Assembly: GCA_034769895.1 (NCBI GenBank)
Contig: CM068370.1
Location: forward strand, 45,312,344 to 45,376,343
Source of the DNA: Magicicada septendecula
Taxonomy: Eukaryota > Arthropoda > Insecta > Hemiptera > Cicadidae
Length of the DNA: 64,000 bases
Direction: 5' to 3'
A program made the position numbers and the translations under genes. Every line of letters begins with the position of its first letter. Within the stretch, counting starts at the first letter, position 1. This document shows, piece by piece, positions 11,472-27,159 of the stretch. The notes under the pieces were generated by a model. That model searched no databases, was not told where the DNA came from, and was given only the letters and a program-made list of their open reading frames with translations.

Positions 11472-12757
11472 CTATTCGGAACATGTTTCGAGAGCTCCCG
11501 TGCTCTCATCTTCAGCCTCCGCGATCTTGCGTCTGGTGAAGTATTTGTGTGTTGGCTGGATACTATTAAGGTTTCTTGTTGGTCTCTGGTTTTTTAAAGT
11601 TGTATTATTGTGTGTGATTGTGGTATATGTATTTGTATTTTGTGTATTTTCAATGTTGAGTGCTTTGAATATTGTGTCATGTTTTGTATTAATTTGTATT
11701 TGTTCAGGTATTATAAGTTTGTTTTGTGTTTTATGTTTGTATATTTGTAAATTTTCCCAAATGTTCATTATGGGGCCTTTGTGTGGTATATGTTTTATTA
11801 GTGTCACATTGGTTATGTCTGGGAATTCATGTCCTGTGTTTATTGCGTGTGTGGCTAAATTGAATTTATATATTTCTGGTTTTTTGTATGCCTTTAGGTG
11901 TTCAAAATAACGTTTTTTCAGCTGTTTTTTTGTTTGTCCTGTGTAACATTTATTGCAATCTTGGCATTCAATTTTGTATATACCGTTAGTTGTTGTATTA
12001 TCTTTGTTGTGTGGGTTATTTAGTTTTTGTAAATTATTTTTATTCGTTTTGCATGCTATTTTTATATCTGTGTTTTTAAATAGTTTTGTTAGCTTTGTCA
12101 TTTTATTATTTATGTATGTGAATGTGGCCCATTTTTTGTTGTTGTTATTATTTATGTATTGTCCATTTAGTTCTTAACTGTTTATTTTATATTTGATTTT
12201 ATTTTCTATTTTGTTTATAGTATTTTTATTGTATCCATTTTCATAACCAATTTGGTATATTATATTTCTTTCTTTGTCAGTTTCTTGTTTGTGTAGGGGA
12301 ATTGTGTACATTCTGTTAAATAACAAATAGAACGCTGCCATTTTATGTTGTGGTGGGTGGTCAGAATGGTTAGGTATAATGATGTCAGTAGAAGTTGGTT
12401 TTCTGTATATTGCATATTGTATGTGGTTGTTGTTTCTTGTGATGGTTATGTCTAAATAGTTGATTTTGTTATGTTTTTCTTTTTCTTCTGTGAATTGTAT
12501 TTTTGGATGTATGTTATTGATTTGTTTTAATATGTTATCTGCATTTGTATTTTTGTTACTTGATACATATAGCCCATCATCTACATATCTTATCCAAATG
12601 CCATTTGGATCAAAGGATTTTATAATGTTTTGTATTTTGGTGTCTATGTGTTGTAGGAATATTTCTGCTATTATGCTTGTTAATGGTGATCCCATTGCTA
12701 AACCTTCTAGCTGTTGATAAATTTTGTATAGTTTAATTATATATATATATATTATAA
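11472..12757 (-). pseudogene. PLE reverse transcriptase/GIY-YIG fragment, one in-frame stop
   Basis: A single reading frame from about 12757 to 11472 is interrupted only by one TAA at 12174-12176. Visible motifs are EGLAMGSPLTSIIAEIF (RT motif B), RYVDDG (catalytic motif C), INYLDITI, YRKPTSTDIIIPNHSDHP (thumb region typical of PLEs), then NGIYKIECQDCNKCYTGQTK (GIY-YIG, with Tyr-Thr-Gly in place of Tyr-Ile-Gly). The first RT motifs are missing because of 5' truncation. The codons are A-rich on the coding strand. The protein is inactive as it stands. Confidence 0.85.
11478..11517 (-). ncRNA. hammerhead ribozyme motif, weak helix I
   Basis: Minus strand: CUGAAGA, extra U, helix II GAGAGC/GCUCUC, GAAA, self-complementary helix III ACAUGU and the cleavage U. 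Helix I has only about two base pairs, so this copy may be decayed, though the core is intact. Confidence 0.7.
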
Positions 12758-12768
12758 CTATACAAATT

Positions 12769-17130
<4,362 letters not shown>

Positions 17131-19065
17131 TTAAAAATTAATTAATACGTTTTCATGATAATCGCCTAACGTTCGCATCTCGAACGCTGTCCAAACGTTT
17201 TGCGCGTGCGCGTAATCTTCGTCCGACACGGGCGTCTCGGCTAGGCGGTTGTAAAAGTGTTCCGGCACGGGCAGAGAAGCGTCCTCGAACTTACTTTCGT
17301 CCGTCATGTACTCGTACGGGTAGACACCCTCCCTGACCAGCATTTCAACGCGTTCTTCTTCTCCTTCTTCTTCTTGTTCGTTTTCGTCCGCTCGCATGCA
17401 TTGTCGTAATATTTTAAAATTTTCTTTTCGAATGTTTTTCACCAGCTTCTCCAACGACGTGTTCATAAACTGCGCGGAATCGAGAAACCGGAGGGGACCG
17501 AAGGACACGGACACGTACCGCTCGCTGGTCGTGGCTATACACTTGATTTCTTCGTGTTTGAATTTCCCGAACGCTTGGATGAGATGATGGCAATCGTAGG
17601 CGCGCAGGTTGTGGAAGAACACGGGAACGTGTTGCGGCACGTATTACACGCGTTGTGCGCGGCTCCCAGGTACTCGCCAGTCACGTGATCGTGGTTTTGC
17701 ACTTTGTCCCCCCCCCCCGTCGCGCTCGATACTCTTCTTGCACAGATGACACGCGGTGGCGTTCTGAAACTCGCGTTCGTTGTCTTCTGTCATGCGGAGA
17801 GGTCTGTCGAAGTCGCGTTCGAGTCCATTCACGTCTTCACGAAGAGTCCGGAGAAACGTCTCCACTACATCATTACCGCCGCGGTACAAGACGGGTTCTT
17901 TCACGGCTTTACCGGTCCAATTGACGATCACGTAACAGAAACTGCAGGGTAGGTGATGCGCGACGTCCTGCGAGTGCGATCTGTCCTCTTCGCGCGTACA
18001 ACCGTACACGGGGCGAAGAAAAGATTCAAAGTCAGCATACACCGTGTACGGTTCTCTGTGACACTTCGTGTAGTCTTTGAAATACATGTGACTGTATTTT
18101 CCGGTCGGCAGTTTGACTTTTTGCGCTCCGTGCGGCGTGCAGAGTATCTCGTGCTCTTTCAACCGTTTCCGCGCCATTCCAGGATTCGTATTATCGTCAA
18201 ATCGTTGCAAACAGTAATTACAGAAGAAAACCGGATTGTTAGCACTCGTTGTGGTGTGCAGCAGTAGACGTGACATGTTTCTAATAAGACAATAATGAAT
18301 AATGTTTGACCCCTTCGTCGTTGACTAATAATAGAAGATTCACGTGTGTCCTACCTTTGTTCTCAGTTATCCGAATAGGGTACACTTTGTATTTTCTGTA
18401 TCCGAACTCGTTACTTACGCTTTCGTAACCGAACACGTTCACCGAAATGTTTGTGTTTGGCTTTTCAAATTTTTTAATTTGATTCACCGGCACTGGATAG
18501 TCGATCCCCTCCACATTCAACTCGTTTTCGTACTGTCTGTAGTGAGACACGCGGTACGGGTGAGAAGCGATCGGATGTAAACCGGCTAGAACCGACCAGA
18601 GGAAGCATTTATCGTCGTATAAATTCTGCACGTTCACTAACGCTTTCTTCCTTGATAATTTTGTCGGAGTGGGGATCTAACTGGATCCGGCCAGAGGACG
18701 ATATTTTAACAAGTTCACTTCGACGGCTACGATCCCGTTCTCGACCCATTCGCTACCTTCGCGAGTAAACTTTGATACCGATTCCAGCACTTTTTCAACA
18801 CACTCCCTGTACTGTTCGTTCACGTCTTCCGCGTCCGCCGCTGGGGGTAAAACGAGTTGCGTACGCGAACGAAACACTGCCGTCTGCTCCAGTTCGTGAT
18901 CGGTTACTAGTTTTTTGAATAAGACGCGTACGGCCAAGTATCACTTGAAGCTTTCCCCCATATCGCGTGATTCCGCGCGCACGTCTTCCGGAATAATGTC
19001 CGCCATTCTCTCCAACAACACGGATACCGTGTCCACTACGTCTTCAAAGTCATTATATTTTATTG
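17131..19065 (-). pseudogene. Polinton/Maverick-type protein-primed DNA polymerase B, N-terminal part, broken
   Basis: Read right to left, consecutive pieces in different frames match the N-terminal half of a Polinton-type DNA polymerase: an LLKYRPLAGSS segment (to 18677), DDKCFLWSVLAGLHP (from 18637), a CxxC-type region with NYCLQRF, the exonuclease motif YADFESF, a second CHLCKK, then the FHNLRAYDCHH exonuclease II motif and LGDYHENVL at the left end. At least one in-frame stop and several frame changes are present, and the polymerase palm is absent. The segment is visibly GC-richer and CpG-richer than its surroundings. The other Polinton genes (integrase, ATPase, capsid) were not found, so this is an isolated remnant. 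Related large DNA transposons could be the source. Confidence 0.75.
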
Positions 19066-19107
19066 TTTTTACACTTGTAACCCCTCTTTGTATTGTTTAT
19101 GCCTTAT

Positions 19108-19139
<32 letters not shown>
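19108..19139. repeat. poly(T) tract
   Basis: About 32 consecutive T residues immediately beyond the N-terminal end of the polymerase fragment and before the tandem array. It could be the tail of a retroposed sequence read on the minus strand. Confidence 0.85.
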
Positions 19140-19140
<1 letters not shown>

Positions 19141-19334
19141 AAGAGGGGCCACTAATTATTTAAAACTAGGCATAAGCCTAGAGAAGCTAAAAGGCGCTAG
19201 GTCCAGGGTGACGGGACTTGCAATTAAACTCTCGGTTATAAACAAACATAACATTTATTGAGTCTTGTATTGTGTAACATATCGTGTATACTTGTATTCC
19301 TTGTTTTTTATAATTTCAAAATTTGTGTATAATT

Positions 19335-19790
19335 TTTCCCCGTGCATACCCCACAAAAAGTGACACAAACATAAATCACAAATAATATGTATAGCTATAA
19401 AACAACTGTTTTCTTTTTTGTTGATTTTTGTTTTGTTTTTATAATGCAAATATATTTCATGTAAATATCTTCCCCGTACATACCCCACAAAAAGTGACAC
19501 AAACATAAACCACAAAGTATAAATATATATCTATAAAACAATTGTTTTCCTTTTATAATGTAATTATTTTTGGTGTAAATAATCTTCCCCGTACATACCC
19601 CACAAAAACGACACAACATAATTCACAAAGTATAAATATATATATCTATAAAACAATTGTTTTCTTTTTTTTATAATGAAATTATTTTTGGTGTAAATAA
19701 ATCTTCCCCGTACATACCCCATAAAAATGACACAACATAAATCACAAAAGTATAAATAGATATCTCTGTCACATCCACAGCTAAGTCTCG
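19335..19790. repeat. 115-134 bp tandem array, about 3.8 copies
   Basis: Units starting with TTCCCCGTRCATACCCCA occur at about 19335, 19469, 19584 and 19703, each followed by CACAAAAA, GACACAA, an ATAAATATA run and an AACAATTGTTTTC box. The last unit decays near 19790. Minus-strand frames across it repeat LCHFLWGMYGED-like peptides, which is a repeat artefact and not a gene. Confidence 0.88.
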
Positions 19791-19799
19791 CTATATCGA

Positions 19800-22235
19800 T
19801 ACCCAACACGCTTATAAGTTTAAAAAGAAAACAGAGGCACTCGCCTATATACCCACCTTTTATTTTTATAGACATTTCCGTGCAGACATACGAAAGTATA
19901 AAAGTGTCACTAGTTCTCCCACGAATCTGGACTGCCCAAAATGCCAGATGTAATATTAAAGAAGTCTTAAATTTGGTAAGATGAGAAACAACGAGTCTGA
20001 AAATTTGATTGAGGATGATACATGGGAAAGACGGTGAGCCACCATCTTTCCATCGTCGGCCGGAACTGTAATTGTGAATTGGCTGAGATAATGATTTATA
20101 ATTTTAATAATGATTAATGATTTAACAATAGCGTTTAAAAAATTTACAATAATAAAATGTCCTGATCAGTTATGTAAGATTTAAGAAAACTGGATTGGCC
20201 CGGGAACCAACATGTTCCTCAGCCTGGAGCATGCCTGTGTCTGCATACAAGGCTGCCTATACAGGATTAAGCAGGGGCCGGACTGTTACTGATTTAGACA
20301 ATTATAACCCTTACATAAACCCCCAAAAAAATGTAATTTAAATTTGTGAACTGACAGTGGTAGACTGAACTATGTTGACAGGCATTACAGCTAAAACCTA
20401 CCAGCCGGTGAGGTTTCATCCTGTCACACACAGAACTCCCCCTTACCTAGACGGAAATACCCCCCCTTTACTGGAAACTAGAAAGAAAATACTGATTGAA
20501 TTAAATTTGATAGGCCTTGGATACCTGCCAGCCCCCAGGCTTACATTGAATACCAAGTTATTACATTATCAAAAAATCCGCGCACAATTCTGTCTAATTA
20601 AAGTGGGGCCTGATTAAAACGTTTTAAAGATGATCAACATTTGGCAATGTATCACTCGTGCTCCACAAAAGCTATAAGTTGTTAACAGCACAGATCCGGG
20701 TGTCTATGGAGATATAATTAATTATAATAATGGTTTGAGGTCACCTGGTGTTGTTGAGGTTACCAGTTCCAGGGTGAGAGTTGGTTGGACTAGGTCATGG
20801 TGGTTGTTGTCCTCTACGACAGGCGAAGTCGAAAGCCCTTTATTATACGTTCAGGTGGAGGTGGTCATCCTGAGGCAGCGTCCACGTCTTAGACCAGGGG
20901 CCCTGCGCATACACAAATAATTAGGACAGGTCCCAACACTTTTTCTCCCTCTATAAGGCGTCACGTACATTGGGTATAATCGTATATCACAATTTAAACT
21001 GGCCAACTCGTAACCCTTTTACTTATACTGATTCGTTTTAGTAAAGAAATTTTTAGACACCTCCAAAACCAACATAACATTCTTAAGCATGATTATGCTC
21101 ATGTGGGCAAAGTTGGACACACTGTAACCTGTCTATGTCTGCACTACCACGTGTAATTATATTTAAAAAAAACTATCACATCCGCCAAACTAGCAGGATT
21201 CTACACCATTACATTGATAACGACAATTATTGTCTCTTAATTACTTAACTTGGTTATTTGAATACTTTAGCTACATATATAGGACACGGACTGCTTTTGA
21301 AATCCTCGCCACGAGGTTATAAAATTATTTACTATCTTTCACACCTGCTGTATTAATTTTTTATTTACGAAACTCATAATATATATATTAATGTAACTTA
21401 CCGCAGTTTTGTGAGTGTTTATCTACTCATAGTAGAAGGTAGAATTCAATACAAAAAACTTCGCTCTGTCGAAGAGGTTTAACTTGATGTTAACCTTTTG
21501 GATGGCGGGACGAGACAAAACCAGAATTTAGTTACAACGCAGTACGACAACCCGGTACAAGGCGATCACCAGAATGCGCTGGCATGCCCTCGGCGAACTG
21601 TATTTCGTCGTTTCGCTAAACGTTAAACGCAGTATCCACTAAACTGATTGTGCGTATGAATTATAATGTCTATAATTAAAAAATATACCGTATTAGGTTT
21701 ATTTGCGTATTTAATCGCCGGCTCGTAAAACGACCGGCACACACTCCCGTTAAGAGCGACTGTACGTGTTGCATATACTGACATGTTTCTATACTATGAC
21801 TTATACGAAATTAATTAGAATAAAGCACACTTTTTTTAGGTTAGACAAGCACTAGTTTTCATCAATGTCTACGAGCACTTTGTAACAAACACAGTTAATA
21901 ACTACAACAAATAACAGCACTGTTCAGCAACGTGTCCAGCTGCTAACTGAGGCGTAGGCAGTAAATCTACACAGTATATAGGGGCTAGCATCGTTGCGCG
22001 CGCGCAGCTGTCAGTGCGTTGTGATATTTAGAAATGATGGAAATTCGATAATTATGGGTATATACGATATTTAATGTACGACAATTAAGAATATACGATG
22101 ATTTTTACAATAATTATGGAAATGCTATAACTTTTAATACAATAATTATGGTAACATTATTGCACAATCTTGTACAAACACTTTGTAACAGACTAAAGCT
22201 TTGAATTCACTTTTTGCTCTCGCTGTCTCTCTCTT
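19800..22235. other. intergenic, no gene seen
   Basis: No recognisable gene or repeat family. Some GC-richer DNA at 20190-20940 contains a short frame (20372-20617) with no domain. Confidence 0.45.

Positions 22236-22322
<87 letters not shown>
22236..22322. repeat. (CT)n microsatellite
   Basis: A pure CT run of about 87 bp, with imperfect CT/TCTC sequence in front of it from about 22215. Confidence 0.95.
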
Positions 22323-22326
<4 letters not shown>

Positions 22327-24192
22327 ACGGCATAACTAACGAAACTAATATAATTAAAAACTACCTTACTGTTTTACTAAAGATTGCTTCAATACGGCTG
22401 TAATTTTTCTGTTTCTCACGCTTCGTTGTCTAACTAGCGATGTACATTCATGGTTGCTCAGCAGAGGGTCAGTTACACCGTAGTGTTTCACATTTGTGTT
22501 TATATTATTCCTTTCGTTCCCACGACGTGATGGCCATGTTTTTTTCGAACATCAACAAGTGTGTGGTTCGCGCGGATAGAAATCTACCGCTCCGTCCTCA
22601 GAACGTTTGAATACTCCGGAGGATGAACACGTCTTGCGCTGTGCTTTTTTTTGAATTCTTGTGCGTAATGGATCTGTATTTTTGGTGACTGTGTTGTTGT
22701 TGTCGGGCACAAACATCGTCGGGCTGAATTCCTACCTCGTTGGCTTCCAGCCAGTAATTTTTCTTCTTGGTGCATTTACAGGAACAGCAACAGGTTGTGG
22801 TAACTGGTAAGTCTAGAAGCTTTCTTCTTCAACATAAAATCGCCATCAGAGCTGAAAAGTGCTGCTAATATTTCATATTTTACAGTTTGTAACATTATTG
22901 TTACAGATATTTTCTAAATAAAACGCATCACAGAATTATTTTATTAATTATTAAGTATTGATTGAAATGTTGGTAGATAGAAATCAATTATTTGATGGAT
23001 ATTTTGGTTAAGTGATGAGAAAGTTATATTTCCCAAACTGCTGATAGCACCAAAAATATGTAATATGACAGAACTCGTATGTACGTGTTTGGAGCATTAA
23101 CAGATACTACATTTAAGTATTAAATTATTGCAATGTATGACGTTTTAGAAAACATGAATCCCGTAACATTTCTACATCGCTCTCTTTTGTAGATTATTTT
23201 AAAGAGCTCAAGTGTATACGCTATATTATTAGCATTTACGAAGTGGCAGTACCGTTTTCAGATTTAAATGAAACTAGCCAAAAGTTAGTAGTAATAACAT
23301 ACAATTATGTTAGCTGTCGCATAAGATATTGACTGTTCCATCACCGTTTTATTGACAACAGAGAGTGCCTAACTTATAAACACGCTCTCGAGTAACAATT
23401 TTAGTTCGGCTTTATAATTTATAATGAGAGAACTCAAACGCAGGGTGAACGTCAATTAAGTTTTGAGATGAGAGTCGTCTGTGGGGATAAGAACAACTTA
23501 CGTAATTTTCAATTTAGAAGTTCAATAAATTTAACGATTAACTTGTCAAATATTGAGCCTTTCATGTTTTCACATTGTGATATTCTGTATTTTGTAGAAA
23601 GAGTGAGCCTTTCAGCATAATTTGTAATTTTGGCGAAGTTTATTTAACAATTTGCAACTGTATTTGAAGGCGTAGCACGTGCAGTTTGATCCTTAGGAAA
23701 CGTTTAGCGTTTGAATGGTAGTTGTGTTAATAATATGTATAACATTTTAGAAAACATGCATTAAGAAAGTGTTGTAAATTATTATACTACATAGTCAACA
23801 TAAAACAAAAACAATAACATACGGTCAGTACATTGTAACGTTAAAAACGCCAACCCCCGTCTTAGCCATACCCCGCGTACCGCGGCCCACCCATCAGCCA
23901 ACATCTGTGGAATTTTAATTGCGTGGCAGCCTCGCACGCGGTGTCTTGTTTACCTTTTCACCCCTCAGCCAAGCCACAATAATTAGCTTACCTCACGCGC
24001 CGTCTCCCCTCGTCACCGCATTTAATTATTGGCACACACACGGACCCGTTTTACCTATAGTACAAAAAATGACGTCTAGCAACCATTATTATTTCAAAAT
24101 TGTAAACATTGTGTCTGTATTTCTTTTTACACTTTTTTATTTACTATTTTGTATTAATTGTTGGATGTTGGTATCGGGTAAGTTTATTTCTC

Positions 24193-24195
<3 letters not shown>
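22323..24195. other. intergenic, no gene seen
   Basis: No gene or known element recognised. A C-rich stretch lies at 23850-23900. The frame at 22584-22775 has no domain. Confidence 0.45.
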
Positions 24196-24239
<44 letters not shown>

Positions 24240-24250
24240 CTCTCTCTCCC
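24196..24250. repeat. (TC)n microsatellite, interrupted
   Basis: TCTC repeats broken once by a TATC unit. Confidence 0.9.
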
Positions 24251-24788
24251 TTTCCCATCAACTCTTTTTCTTCAGTACACTGGTTATTTTCGTGCAACGT
24301 GTGGAATTCGACAGCAAGCGTGGCAGATTTAATGGCTCCTCTCAAATATATTTGTTTCAATTTTCTTAACTGTCTTTTATTTTGCTTGATGAAGGGAGAA
24401 CGTAAGGTTAAGCCGAAACGCCTTCCTACGTAATCCGAAACCGTATTCTCAAAATATAAAATATTCCTGCATTAAGTTGCTGTATTCTCGTCATCCTCAT
24501 CTTCACGACACGGTGTAGGCAAGATGCTGGCTGTTCCACCTTCAACGATCCTCCAACCTCCAACTTCCTCGGATCTACCCATATAGGCCTACCTGTGCTA
24601 TGCGCTCCCGCTCTCGTGCTCTCTCGCTTTATCTTGTTTTAATTCCTTTTTCTTCTTATTATTAGTTTACATGCATCAAATGTTGTGCAGCGAAGTGTTA
24701 GGAGACGCGAGCATCGAGGTCTATTACGGTCCCTTCTGTTCTGCTGAACCGCTGAGAGATTTACTGTTCTCTTGTATTTAAGATTATG

Positions 24789-24790
<2 letters not shown>

Positions 24791-24881
<91 letters not shown>
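24791..24881. repeat. (TC)n microsatellite
   Basis: About 90 bp of pure TC. The Arg-Glu repeat frame on the minus strand is an artefact of this tract. Confidence 0.95.
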
Positions 24882-24882
<1 letters not shown>

Positions 24883-25265
24883 GCATGTATTTGCACGCCG
24901 CACTAGTTCCACTCCGCACGTTTCGAATCTCTTTATAAACAACATAGACAACAGTAGCTGTAACGGGTGTTATATATTTTTTTTTTTTTTAAATATATGA
25001 AAACTTGAGTGTGCGTTTTCTTACCAAATACTCTGTAAAGAGTGGCGACCCACCTGTGACGGTTTGTTGATTATTTACAAGAAACGTATAACATTATTAT
25101 GGATTATCCCACAAAAATTTATTTAATATTATAACATCAGATAAGTAAACACTTCGCTCTGATTCTCTCCGGCTCTCTCATGCAACATATGTCTGTCTAT
25201 TATTATTTTTTTAATTTATTATTTTTCTTATTTCTTTGTTAAAAAATTAAATGGTGCTATCAAGT

Positions 25266-25841
25266 TTTCCCCCTACTCGTTCCTTTCCCCGCTACCCACC
25301 AAATGACAAAGTGTTGACGGGGTCAGCGTTTCGTTCGCCGTTGCCAGAGCAACATCTCTCGCTGACTGTCGAGGACGGCTTTTTTTTTATTGGAACTGTT
25401 GCTGTTTATTGCTTAATTATTTACGCGTTGTCGTGCAATTGGCACAATTCTATTAGTGTTGACGAATAGTCAGGTACTTTGCTATGACACAATACACGTT
25501 TTATGATCGCAAATTGCAGTTTGTTGCTTCATTATTTTTATTGTTTATAAATTAAACGGGTTTTACAGATTTTATTAGAGTCGTTTGTTGGTAATGACGA
25601 CTTGTTACAGGAAATATTGCTTGTATTAAATTATGCAGATATATTTTGGTATTAACAGGTTTTCCCCTCCTCGTTCCTTTCCCCGCTACCCACCGTTTAT
25701 ACGAATGACAAAGTGTTGACGGCGTCAGTGTTTCGTTGACCGCGGTCGGAGCAACATCTCTCGCTGATTTTCGTGGACGGGTTTGGTTTTTTATTGGATC
25801 TGTTGCTGTTTATTGCTTCATTAGTTACGCGTTGTTGTGCA
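25266..25841 (+). repeat. diverged direct duplication of a 175-bp block
   Basis: The blocks 25266-25440 and 25661-25841 share, in the same order, CGTTCCTTTCCCCGCTACCC, AATGACAAAGTGTTGACGG, GCAACATCTCTCGCTGA, GTTGCTGTTTATTGCTT and TTACGCGTTGT. They differ by substitutions and a small insertion. The spacing is about 395 bp. It could be an old tandem duplication of a regulatory or LTR-U3-like segment, because a TATA/Inr pair follows the second copy by about 100 bp. Confidence 0.85.
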
Positions 25842-25943
25842 ATCTACTTGTTAGAACTGTTCCATCGTATCACCGTGAAACAGTACGGTGCAATACGTGT
25901 TGTGTAGTTACACTCAATGGTAGAACAAGAGGGGATTGTCCAC

Positions 25944-25981
25944 CTATATAAACAGGGCTCGTTAGCTATACCGTTCAGTCT
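25944..25981 (+). promoter_or_regulatory. TATA box plus arthropod initiator
   Basis: TATATAA at about 25944-25950 is followed about 30 bp later by TTCAGTC (around 25974), matching the arthropod initiator TCAGT at proper spacing. It lies just downstream of the duplicated block. The only nearby frame is a short one starting at 26098 (MERILGHEDTW, about 25 residues), so the transcript may be non-coding or part of an LTR-like element. Based on motif spacing alone. Confidence 0.45.
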
Positions 25982-26098
25982 TGTGTCAACAGTCGCAAGC
26001 GACGCTTCGCCTAGAGCCTGAGCCCGAGCTCGAACCCGGCACCGACCGAGCACCAGCATACACATACATGCCAACAGTACCCCCCCTGCGTACAACAT

Positions 26099-26273
26099 GG
26101 AGAGAATCCTAGGCCACGAGGACACGTGGCGATCAGCTGACCGGATCAACGACCTCACGATCAGATGCTCATGACGTCACTGAAACAGCATGACGTCATA
26201 AACAGCTGATCGTGACGTCACCAACTCCCTCGGTCAGCTGATCGTGACGTCAGTAGCCTAGGATTCTCCCCAA
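26099..26273. repeat. inverted repeat with four CRE-type TGACGTCA octamers
   Basis: GAGAATCCTAGGC at the left is matched by GCCTAGGATTCTC at the right, and GATCAGCTGACCG by CGGTCAGCTGATC inside. Between them TGACGTCA occurs four times, at about 26171, 26191, 26213 and 26245. TGACGTCA is the palindromic CREB/ATF site. Dense CRE sites in an inverted repeat next to a promoter-like motif could be regulatory, or simply the stem of a foldback element. Confidence 0.75.
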
Positions 26274-26855
26274 CACACTACAAATGAGTGCGTACGGTTA
26301 TTGGGACAGTACCAAATATTATTCTTAATTCTTCATTATAACAGTAAATGGCAAAATTAAAAAATATAATAAATGTAAGTCGCCATCACAAAAACATGAT
26401 GAAACTGAAAAAGACTTGTAAACTTGCCGTGTGTTGGGAATCACTGAATTGTTCAACCCTCGCGTTTTCTTTCCGTAGACTTAAGAAACACCAATAACAC
26501 TATAAATGCGCATTAACACTTAAAGTACAAAACGTAAACTAAATGTATACTGTTTGTTACCTGTTAAACACGACAATTTCTTTTTTCTCGTTCACTTCTT
26601 TAAGAACAAAAAGACAATCGAATACAATTACGTTACCATGCTAACCATACGAACGAATTCTGTAGCAAGCTCTAACCAAATAATGCAGAAATAAACGTTA
26701 CAAACCGAATATAGTTTTAAAATGGATATGTATTTGATATTATACCTAAAGATAATATGTTATTCGCACATACAATTTCTACCTCTTGCATTAGTTAGAT
26801 TTTTACATACTGGGTTCACAAAATCTAACTTGCATAAATTTTCAAATTATAATCC
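26274..26855. other. AT-rich intergenic, no gene seen
   Basis: Nothing recognised between the CRE inverted repeat and the SINE target duplication. Confidence 0.5.
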
Positions 26856-26869
26856 TTAAATAATGTATG

Positions 26870-27145
26870 AGCCTCCAGGTGGTCTAGTGGCTAACGCGGG
26901 CGATTGATGCGCTCGTGGTCCCGGGTTCAATTCCCGGCGGAGGCTCCATACGGCGTGCACTCAGCGTCGTGAGGCAAACTGAGTAGGCGCTGAGATAACA
27001 GCGCCGCCTCCTGGCCGTGAATACCACAACTAGCGGCTGGTGGCGCGTAGTACTAGCCATACACCGTCACACTAACACAAAAGCCGCGCGGTACGCCTTG
27101 GTCCTTAACGGACTGTGGAGCGGAGGTTTATTTATTTTTTTTATT
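26870..27145 (+). mobile_element. tRNA-derived SINE with target duplication
   Basis: A 276-bp insertion flanked by an exact 14-bp duplication, TTAAATAATGTATG, at 26856-26869 and 27146-27159. The 5' part folds like a tRNA: acceptor GAGCCTC/GAGGCTC, A-box-like TGGTCTAGTGGCTAACGC, a seven-base anticodon loop ATTGATG (nominal TGA) and B-box GGGTTCAATTCCC. It continues into an unrelated GC-rich body and ends in a T/A-rich tail. RNA polymerase III would transcribe it from the internal boxes; mobilisation would depend on a LINE in trans. The tRNA shape is a SINE head and not a functional tRNA gene. Confidence 0.9.
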
Positions 27146-27159
27146 TTAAATAATGTATG

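Larger units (their letters stand above)
11400..12768 (-). mobile_element. 5'-truncated Penelope-like element
   Basis: Minus-strand PLE: the C-terminal half of the RT, a linker, GIY-YIG, then a hammerhead at 11478-11517 and a TA-rich end near 11405. The 5' side breaks inside the RT, just upstream of LYKIYQQLEGLAMGSP at about 12757-12710, next to a TA-repeat inverted repeat (12723-12768). No inverted PLE arm was found, unlike its neighbours, and it represents a third PLE family. Confidence 0.75.

Noticed and set aside
24395-24430. Hammerhead-like TTGATGAAG followed by GAAACG
   Set aside because: The conserved CUGANGA does not fit and helix I does not pair.
24639-24896. Arg-Glu repeat frame
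   Set aside because: Produced by the TC microsatellite.
26870-26947. tRNA gene (anticodon TGA)
   Set aside because: The tRNA-like part is the head of a 276-bp SINE bounded by a 14-bp duplication; Ser tRNA would also need a long variable arm.
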